Assembly (NCBI GenBank): GCA_003561145.1
Contig: PWXL01000150.1
Coordinates: forward strand, 1 to 11,313
Source of the DNA: Candidatus Atribacteria bacterium
GTDB lineage: Bacteria; Atribacterota; Atribacteria; Atribacterales; Atribacteraceae
Direction of reading: 5' to 3'
DNA: 11,313 nucleotides
In this document: positions 6,613 to 11,313 of the stretch, one piece after another
Position numbering within the stretch: the stretch's first letter is position 1
How the letters are laid out: every line of letters begins with the position of its first letter
Notes under the pieces: model-generated
Databases searched by the model: none
What the model was told of the DNA's origin: nothing
The model's input: only the letters and a program-made list of their open reading frames with translations
Translations under genes and position numbers: made by a program

Positions 6613-7384
6613 CTAGTCTTACGGGTATGCCGCGTTTATGCAGGAATTCTTTTGCTTGTCGAATGGTAAATTGGCCATAATGGAAAATTGAAGCCACCAA
6701 TGCCGCGTCTGCTTTTCCTTCCCTAAGAACAGCGGCTAGATGTTCAAGCCGTCCGGCTCCGCCCGAAGCAATGACCGGGATGGAAACGAGTTCCGCGGTT
6801 TTTCTGGTTAAACTCAGATCATAGCCACCCTGCGTGCCATCAGTATCCATACTGGTAAGAAGTATTTCGCCTGCTCCAAGCTTTTCCACGTGAGAAGCCC
6901 ACTGGAGCACATCTTTGCCGGTGGGGGTTTTTCCTCCGTTTATAAACACTTCCCAGTAACTTCGGCGGGTGATGCGATCCCATGTTTTTTTTACATCTAT
7001 GGCAACTACTATACATTGGCTTCCGAATTTTTCGGCCAATTCCTCCACAAGGGCAGGATTCAAAACCGCTGCGGTATTAATAGAGACCTTATCGGCTCCT
7101 GCTTTGAGAAGGTTTGTTACATGATCTGCGGTGTTGATTCCTCCTCCGACCGTAAAAGGCAGAGTAAGCTTGGCGGCTACTTTTTCCGCAACCGCCACCA
7201 TAGTTTCACGTTTTTCATAAGATGCTGTGATGTCGAGGAAAACCAGTTCATCCGCCTCTTCCTCTTCGTATTTCTTGGCCAGTTCAACCGGATTACCAAC
7301 GTCTTTAATGTTTTCAAAATGTATTCCCTTGACTACCCGTCCATCCCGCACATCAAGACAAGGGATAATTCGTTTTGCAAGCAA
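6593..7384 (-). CDS. hisF: Imidazole glycerol phosphate synthase cyclase subunit
   Basis: Uses ammonia channelled from HisH to convert PRFAR into imidazole glycerol phosphate and AICAR. The (beta/alpha)8 barrel of 263 residues has the catalytic Asp11 in IIPCLDV and Asp130 in VVAIDVKK. Phosphate-binding marks are TVGGGI (78-83), SMDTDGTQGGYD and IASGGAGRLEH. The start is TTG 7384, 3 nt after the hisA stop, with GGGAGG about 8 nt upstream (overlapping the last hisA codons); the only nearby ATG (7391) is out of frame. The length is a little above the usual 250-258. Confidence 0.96.
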   Translation of the reverse strand: MLAKRIIPCLDVRDGRVVKGIHFENIKDVGNPVELAKKYEEEEADELVFLDITASYEKRETMVAVAEKVAAKLTLPFTVGGGINTADHVTNLLKAGADKVSINTAAVLNPALVEELAEKFGSQCIVVAIDVKKTWDRITRRSYWEVFINGGKTPTGKDVLQWASHVEKLGAGEILLTSMDTDGTQGGYDLSLTRKTAELVSIPVIASGGAGRLEHLAAVLREGKADAALVASIFHYGQFTIRQAKEFLHKRGIPVRLDDWNDG

Positions 7385-7387
7385 CGC

Positions 7388-8116
7388 TCATTCCTCCCGA
7401 AGAATATTTAATGCTTCTGATAACTGCAGTGTCCCGCTATACAGTGCTTTACCGAGAATTATACCTTCGATTTTTCCATCCAGAGATTTCAGGTTAATAA
7501 TATCCTGGATAGTGGCGATCCCTCCCGCCACAATAACCCTGACTCCACTGGTATCCAGGAACCCGCGGAGGGCAGGTACGTCAAATCCCTGCAGGGTACC
7601 ATCTCTTTCTGTATCGGTATAAACAAAGTGTTGCACTCCCAGCTGAGAAAATTCTTTTGCGGCCTCCGGAGCAGAAAGTGAGGTGGTTTTTGTCCATCCC
7701 TCAATTGCTATTTTCCCTTTCCTCTGGTCGATACTCACTACAACGCTTTCCGGGGAAGAGCGCAGCATGTGACTGATAATCTTTGGTTCCTGAAAAGCTA
7801 TGCTGCCCAGGATAACTCTCTGTACGCCTATTTCAAGATATTGATAAAAGTGCTGTATATTCCGTATCCCTCCTCCTACTTCAACAGGAACGGACACGGA
7901 ACGGACAATTTCTTTGATTACTTGAAAATTTACCGGTTTACCTTTTTTCGCACCGTCGAGATCAACCAGGTGGAGCATGGGAGCTGCCTGTTCGACCCAA
8001 CGGATTGCCACGTCGACCGGAGAATGGCTGAAAATGCAACTCTGACGATAATCACCCTTTTCCAACCTGACACATTTACCACCGAGAATGTCTATAGCCG
8101 GAATTGGCTGGATCAT
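7388..8116 (-). CDS. hisA: ProFAR isomerase (1-(5-phosphoribosyl)-5-[(5-phosphoribosylamino)methylideneamino]imidazole-4-carboxamide isomerase)
   Basis: Isomerises ProFAR to PRFAR, the substrate of HisFH. The barrel protein has general acid/base Asp9 in IPAIDI, HLVDLDGA at 49-56, VEVGGGIRN at 79-87 and Asp168 in YTDTERDGT, as the family requires. The start is ATG 8116, which shares ATGA with the hisH stop and has GGAGG 9 nt upstream. The frame is open further, to 8149, but that would overlap hisH and add 11 unconserved residues. The length of 242 is normal. Confidence 0.96.
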   Translation of the reverse strand: MIQPIPAIDILGGKCVRLEKGDYRQSCIFSHSPVDVAIRWVEQAAPMLHLVDLDGAKKGKPVNFQVIKEIVRSVSVPVEVGGGIRNIQHFYQYLEIGVQRVILGSIAFQEPKIISHMLRSSPESVVVSIDQRKGKIAIEGWTKTTSLSAPEAAKEFSQLGVQHFVYTDTERDGTLQGFDVPALRGFLDTSGVRVIVAGGIATIQDIINLKSLDGKIEGIILGKALYSGTLQLSEALNILREE

Positions 8117-8724
8117 CCTTTTGTTACCTCCACCCAATTTGACAAACACCGCATTCCCCAGTGGGAACTCTTTTCCGGGTGAAACTGGAGTCCCCAGAGC
8201 AAGTCGCGATTAATAATAACCGGTATTGTAACATTATAGTTGCATATGCCTACCACAACGTCCTTTTCTTCTCTGGGGGCGACGTAGTAAGAATGAGCAA
8301 AATAAAAGTACCGCCCGGATGAGATATTCTCCGTTAGAATTGTGTGGCGAAGGAAATGTGTATCATTCCAACCCATATGAGGGATCTTGTTGGTGGGTGG
8401 AAGTTTACGGACATCTCCCCGGAAAAAGGCGAGACCTGTCATACCCGGTGATTCCTGGCTTTTTTCAAACATCAATTGCAGCCCAAGGCATACCCCGAGA
8501 AACGGTATGTCTTTATCAACAGCCTCATGAAGTGAGGAGATCAAATCTTTTTTTTCCAACTGACCCATTGCTTCCCCAAAAGAGCCAACACCGGGCAACA
8601 CAATTCCTCTTGCTTTCTTAATGTCTTTATAATTGTCAGTGAGGCGAGGCCTTGCTTTCAATCGTTCTAAGGCTTTGTATACACTGTACAAATTGCCAAT
8701 GCCATAATCTACTATTGCGATCAT
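8113..8724 (-). CDS. hisH: Imidazole glycerol phosphate synthase glutamine amidotransferase subunit
   Basis: Hydrolyses glutamine and passes ammonia to HisF. It is a class I (triad) amidotransferase: nucleophile Cys79 in GVCLGLQ, His182 and Glu184 in FHPEKS. Other marks are the N-terminal VDYGIGN (5-11), LPGVGSFGEAM (43-53, oxyanion-strand region) and PHMGWN (115-120, at the HisF interface). The start ATG 8724 has AGGAG 8 nt upstream. The length of 203 is usual. It begins 11 nt after hisB and overlaps hisA by 4 nt. Confidence 0.96.
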   Translation of the reverse strand: MIAIVDYGIGNLYSVYKALERLKARPRLTDNYKDIKKARGIVLPGVGSFGEAMGQLEKKDLISSLHEAVDKDIPFLGVCLGLQLMFEKSQESPGMTGLAFFRGDVRKLPPTNKIPHMGWNDTHFLRHTILTENISSGRYFYFAHSYYVAPREEKDVVVGICNYNVTIPVIINRDLLWGLQFHPEKSSHWGMRCLSNWVEVTKG

Positions 8725-8735
8725 AATTGTTACTC

Positions 8736-9323
8736 CTATAGTATTCCTTTGGTGGATAAGACTGATGTATCTCCGGTAGATTGGGCGGCGGTGCCCAGGG
8801 CGTGCCCGATAGCCTTTAAAAGTGATTCAAGACAGTGATGACTGTTGTTTCCCCCCAGCATTATAGCATGCAAAGTGATCTCTGCATTCACACACATTGC
8901 GCGGAGGAATTCTTCTATCAGGAGAACCTCAAAATTACCGACCCGTTCGGTAAGGACAACGGGCTTGTATACAAGAAACGGTCTTCCGCTCAGGTCAATC
9001 ACCGCTTGGCTCAAAGCTTCGTCCATGGGGATAACACTCGATCCGAAACGTAGAACATTACCACCTTTTTCAAGGGCTTTCCTGAAGCCCTTTCCCAACG
9101 CTATACCAATATCTTCAACGGTATGGTGGCAGTCAATTTCAATGTCTCCCCGGGCTTGTATATTCAGGTCCCATCCGGCGAAAAAAGCCATACTTTTCAG
9201 GAGATGCGGGAAAAAGGGAACCGGAATCTCAAGCGAAATGTTTTTTGCTCCATCAAGGTTCACTGTAAGTGTGATATCGGTTTCTCGTGTTTTCCGTTGA
9301 AATGTGCTTTCCCGTTGTTCCAT
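8736..9323 (-). CDS. hisB: Imidazoleglycerol-phosphate dehydratase
   Basis: Mn-dependent dehydration of IGP to imidazole acetol phosphate. The start is ATG 9323, giving 195 residues as in monofunctional HisB, with AGGGGGTG upstream. The frame is open to 9641, but that upstream part lies inside the TPR gene and has no HisB-like sequence. Marks: DCHHTVED at 64-71, PMDEALSQAVIDLSGRP at 99-115, GNFEVLLIEEF at 129-139, GGNNSHHCLE at 157-166 and the terminal STKG. One oddity is that the usual FFDHM reads FFPHL (37-41): Asp is replaced by Pro while the metal-ligand His40 is kept. The histidinol-phosphatase half found in E. coli HisB is absent. Confidence 0.95.
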   Translation of the reverse strand: MEQRESTFQRKTRETDITLTVNLDGAKNISLEIPVPFFPHLLKSMAFFAGWDLNIQARGDIEIDCHHTVEDIGIALGKGFRKALEKGGNVLRFGSSVIPMDEALSQAVIDLSGRPFLVYKPVVLTERVGNFEVLLIEEFLRAMCVNAEITLHAIMLGGNNSHHCLESLLKAIGHALGTAAQSTGDTSVLSTKGIL

Positions 9324-9345
9324 AGTTTGGCACCCCCTGTACTTT

Positions 9346-10389
9346 TTACCAAAACTCTTCTTCCAATTCCTGTTCGGAAAGAATGATCCCCTTCCATTCC
9401 CAGCCGAATATACCACGCTCCAATAACAGGTAAATGATATTGAACTGAGGATCCGGCCATCCTGTAATCCGAATCCTGGCTTCTCCGTTTTCACGCGCGG
9501 GCTTTCCGAAAACGAGTGCTGCATTCTCAAGATATCTCTCAAGGTAGGGCCCGACACGAGCAAATTCCATGATATCAAATTCACTGTACATTTGTCCTGC
9601 CCAGAAATCCCCTTTACGGGCCAAATGTGTAAGTTCATCAATATTACTGCTTTGAAAAGCGAAAATGAGTTCTTCGGCTAATGCTTCCATTGAATCTCGT
9701 GCCCATACAGGTTCTGAGCGGAGATACAGGAGACGAAGAGAAGCCAAATCGCGATAGAAGCAGGTATCCGGGCTCTCAAGAATAGCGGTATACACTGCCA
9801 GGGCTTTTTCAATCTTTCCTGTGGCTTCATAGAGTGAACCTATCTCTACTTGAATATGGGTGGGATTTTCTAAGTCAGGATATTCAGTGATTAAGCGTCG
9901 GTACAATTCAATAGCTTCTCCATAGCGTGCCTTCTTTGTACCAAGGAGACGGGCCAGGTCTTCCATGGCCATGGGGCGCACCTCGTAGATATCTTGCCCG
10001 GGTGATACAAAATGTTCTATGATTTCTTTGTATCGTACTTCAGCACGATCGTACCGGAGGAGATCTTCTTCGAGTTTTGCTATCCAGTACATATAAAGGG
10101 GTGCAAGGCTGGAAGCCGGGAACGAGCCTACAAAAACTTCTAAAGCTTCGAGAGAGCGTTCTGGCTCTTTTTCTATGCTGAAAAGGGCATATAACATTTC
10201 TGCAGCGCGTGAAGCACTGTCTTCGTCATGTGTGTCCAGGACGGGAATAAGCAAATCGATTGCTTGCCGGTACAGCCCTTTTTCCATGAATAACTGAGCT
10301 TGATCGAGAGGGTCCAGCGCTTGGATGGGCAAGATTCTCACGAAACAGATACATAACACCATGCAGCCGATTTTCAAGATACTTTTCAT
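9346..10389 (-). CDS. Exported TPR-repeat protein of unknown function
   Basis: The 347-residue product starts at ATG 10389, chosen because GGAGG lies 7 nt upstream; another ATG at 10395 is too close to that site. Residues 1-24 look like a Sec signal peptide (K2, K6, hydrophobic core, likely cut after IQA|LD) without a proper lipobox, so a periplasmic location is inferred. The rest is helical, with tetratricopeptide-like repeats: AQLFMEKGLYRQAIDLLIPVL, the pair starting near RYDRAEVRYKEIIEHF and YGEAIELYRRLITEYP, and GSLYEATGKIEKALAVYTAIL. These usually bind other proteins. The C-terminal third has no family that I recognise. It lies 22 nt upstream of hisB on the same strand, so it may head the his transcript, although no link to histidine synthesis is evident. 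Confidence 0.8.
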   Translation of the reverse strand: MKSILKIGCMVLCICFVRILPIQALDPLDQAQLFMEKGLYRQAIDLLIPVLDTHDEDSASRAAEMLYALFSIEKEPERSLEALEVFVGSFPASSLAPLYMYWIAKLEEDLLRYDRAEVRYKEIIEHFVSPGQDIYEVRPMAMEDLARLLGTKKARYGEAIELYRRLITEYPDLENPTHIQVEIGSLYEATGKIEKALAVYTAILESPDTCFYRDLASLRLLYLRSEPVWARDSMEALAEELIFAFQSSNIDELTHLARKGDFWAGQMYSEFDIMEFARVGPYLERYLENAALVFGKPARENGEARIRITGWPDPQFNIIYLLLERGIFGWEWKGIILSEQELEEEFW

Positions 10390-10425
10390 GCTCATTCCTC
10401 CCCCTGTTTCGGTGCCTCTCTCATT

Positions 10426-10431
10426 ATTATA
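10426..10431 (-). promoter_or_regulatory. Candidate -10 box for the TPR-his unit
   Basis: A perfect TATAAT on the - strand lies 37 nt before the TPR start codon. A matching -35 at 17 nt would be ACAAGT, which is poor. The 16-bp palindrome at 10458-10473 lies just upstream of that position, as expected for a regulated promoter, but this is inference. Confidence 0.35.
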
Positions 10432-10457
10432 TAGTATTTTACATTCCTACTTGTTTC

Positions 10458-10473
10458 ACACAATATATTGTGT
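10458..10473. promoter_or_regulatory. Perfect 16-bp palindrome, candidate operator (site 1)
   Basis: ACACAATATATTGTGT is perfectly self-complementary, as binding sites of dimeric helix-turn-helix repressors are. It lies in the divergent region between the TPR gene and the PIN-like gene. A copy matching 13 of 16 positions lies 31 bp to the right. The regulator is unknown. Confidence 0.5.
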
Positions 10474-10488
10474 TACTATTTTGGAAAA

Positions 10489-10504
10489 TCACAATATGTT
10501 GTAT
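10489..10504. promoter_or_regulatory. Second, degenerate operator-like palindrome (site 2)
   Basis: TCACAATATGTTGTAT matches site 1 at 13 of 16 positions, with the core ACAATA/TGTTGT. The centre-to-centre distance is 31 bp, about three helical turns, so both sites would face the same side of the DNA. Its right half (TTGTAT, 10499-10504) could also be a -35 box for a + strand promoter with GATAAT at 10523-10528 (18 nt spacer). Confidence 0.42.
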
Positions 10505-10528
10505 AGATTGGGGGAGATAGAAGATAAT
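10499..10528 (+). promoter_or_regulatory. Candidate promoter of the PIN-like gene
   Basis: TTGTAT (10499-10504) and GATAAT (10523-10528) are 18 nt apart, giving a start near 10535 and a 70-nt leader. A perfect TATAAT at 10585-10590 also exists, but it sits only 14 nt before the ATG and no good -35 precedes it. Confidence 0.35.
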
Positions 10529-10604
10529 GTCCAGGCTCAGATGTGATTTTCCTGTATCGGTAAGGTGAGTAAAATCCACTGTATTATAATTGGGGGTGAA
10601 AGAC

Positions 10605-11060
10605 ATGGGTTGGGGTGCGCTTGCCGATGTAAGCGATATTGAAACAACTCGTGAATTAAGCTTGGAAAGCCAGAGGAGAAGCCGCTTTCTCATTGATGAA
10701 AGTATGGGGTGGGAGGTCACAGATTTGCTCCGGGAAATGGGATGGAATGCCAAGTGTTGCAGCGAGGCAGGTCTGCAAGGCCATGCAGCAGAGGATATTC
10801 TGACCTATGCATATAAGGAAAGCCGTATTCTTCTTACCCGGAACGGCCAGTTTCTTGATGAAGGGAAATATCCTCATTATTATTATCCGGGGGTAGTCGT
10901 CTTACCACCCCCCGGGCAGGGAGATAAAGCTTTGCTGCGTGCTTTGAGTGTGTGTTTGTATCTTGTGGGAGATTTTCCTGAAAACTACCGGGGGAAGAAA
11001 GTAACAATTTCTCCGGATGGGACAGTCAGTTTGTTGGGAGGTGAATTCTACCTGACATAA
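10605..11060 (+). CDS. PIN-like protein, DUF5615/Mut7-C type, with altered active-site motif
   Basis: The 151-residue product starts at ATG 10605, with GGGGGTGA about 6 nt upstream; a TTG at 10590 is in frame but has no ribosome site. After about 27 unconserved residues comes the DUF5615-like core: FLIDES (28-33), a helix with LLREMGWNAK (41-50), SEAGLQGHAAEDIL (53-66), SRILLTRNGQF (73-83), then YYYPGVVVLPPPGQ (92-105). Family members normally read T-x-D-x-D-F at the fourth block; here it is TRNGQF, so both acidic residues are amides. Asp31 and Asp64 remain. PIN-like proteins are often metal-dependent RNases and toxins, but this one may have lost nuclease activity. No antitoxin-like small gene lies next to it. 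It diverges from the TPR gene. Confidence 0.75.
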   Translation: MGWGALADVSDIETTRELSLESQRRSRFLIDESMGWEVTDLLREMGWNAKCCSEAGLQGHAAEDILTYAYKESRILLTRNGQFLDEGKYPHYYYPGVVVLPPPGQGDKALLRALSVCLYLVGDFPENYRGKKVTISPDGTVSLLGGEFYLT

Positions 11061-11257
11061 CACATTATTGTCCCTTTATTTCTTCATTATTCATGTTTAC
11101 TGTTCCTTTTTTTATCGTGCCCTCTGGCTGGCCATGGTTTTTTCCTTTCACCTCTCCAGTGACTGACCTCTCACCGTTGTATCTTCCCGGTCTTGACTCG
11201 TATTGCAACTTTCTCCCTGATTCCAACTCTTCGCCCTATTGACAAGAAGAGGGAGTT
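11061..11257. other. Pyrimidine-rich noncoding stretch
   Basis: No open frame of useful length on either strand. The + strand is markedly rich in C and T over about 11080-11235, with runs such as TTTTTTT at about 11107-11113 and TTTTTT at about 11138-11143. No hairpin terminator for the PIN-like gene was identified. A TTGACA at 11239-11244 has no fitting -10. Confidence 0.4.
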
Positions 11258-11313
11258 ATGTTTTTATTGTTCAATCCACCGGGAACGTTTCGCTTGAACC
11301 CGTGGGTATATAC
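11258..11313 (+). CDS. Possible 5' end of a gene running off the window
   Basis: ATG at 11258 is preceded by AGAGGGAG about 2 nt away (close spacing), and the frame stays open to the window end, reading MFLLFNPPGTFRLNPWVY. Eighteen codons are too few to identify a family. A TTG at 11267 is an alternative start. Confidence 0.3.
   Translation, partial: MFLLFNPPGTFRLNPWVY

Noticed and set aside
6890..7411. 173-codon + frame opposite hisF
   Set aside because: It is a shadow of hisF, Cys/Phe-rich and without ribosome site or domain.
9324..9641. N-terminal extension of the HisB frame
   Set aside because: It lies within the TPR gene in another frame, and 195 residues from 9323 is the normal HisB length with a good ribosome site.
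11239..11244. TTGACA as a -35 box for the last partial gene
   Set aside because: A -10 at the proper distance would lie within the start of the coding sequence and no TATAAT-like box is there.
1..11313. CRISPR array, insertion sequence, prophage or toxin-antitoxin pair
   Set aside because: No regularly spaced repeats, transposase, phage gene or antitoxin-like partner was seen on either strand.

Overview
The window is most simply read as ordinary chromosomal DNA from a diderm bacterium. The sugar-binding protein has a cleavable SPase I-type signal peptide (AYA|QE) instead of the lipobox usual in Gram-positive binding proteins, and a TPR protein also carries an export signal. Starts include GTG and TTG with strong Shine-Dalgarno sites, and rnpB is the common bacterial type A. 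A spirochaete would fit the combination of a FrcBAC-like sugar transporter, exported TPR protein and hisIE fusion, but nothing seen here proves the phylum.

Left part, + strand: a terminator of an off-window gene (4-41) is followed by a long untranslated leader. Then come the three parts of one ABC sugar importer: periplasmic binding protein (354-1343), ATPase (1344-2189, abutting as TAAATG) and permease (2362-3315). The permease is set apart from the ATPase by 172 nt holding a 17-bp hairpin and a second inverted repeat that contains a perfect TATAAT.

Middle and right part, - strand, read from right to left: an exported TPR protein (10389-9346), then hisB, hisH, hisA, hisF and hisIE packed with overlaps or gaps of 3-22 nt, then a tRNA with anticodon CAU, a Nif3-family metalloprotein, a coiled-coil C4 zinc-ribbon protein, and finally rnpB (RNase P RNA) with its own strong promoter. 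The his genes supply the middle of histidine synthesis: IGP synthase HisFH, HisA, HisIE and the dehydratase HisB. hisG, hisD and hisC are not in the window.

Far right, + strand: a PIN-like DUF5615-type protein (10605-11060) diverges from the TPR gene. The shared intergenic region has two near-identical palindromes spaced 31 bp apart, which look like a pair of operators. The last 250 nt are pyrimidine-rich and noncoding, except perhaps for the first codons of a gene running off the end.

No mobile element, CRISPR array or clearly new multi-gene system is visible. The points most worth a second look are the paired palindromes, the PIN-like protein whose usual T-x-D-x-D-F motif reads TRNGQF, and the structured DNA inside the transporter operon.
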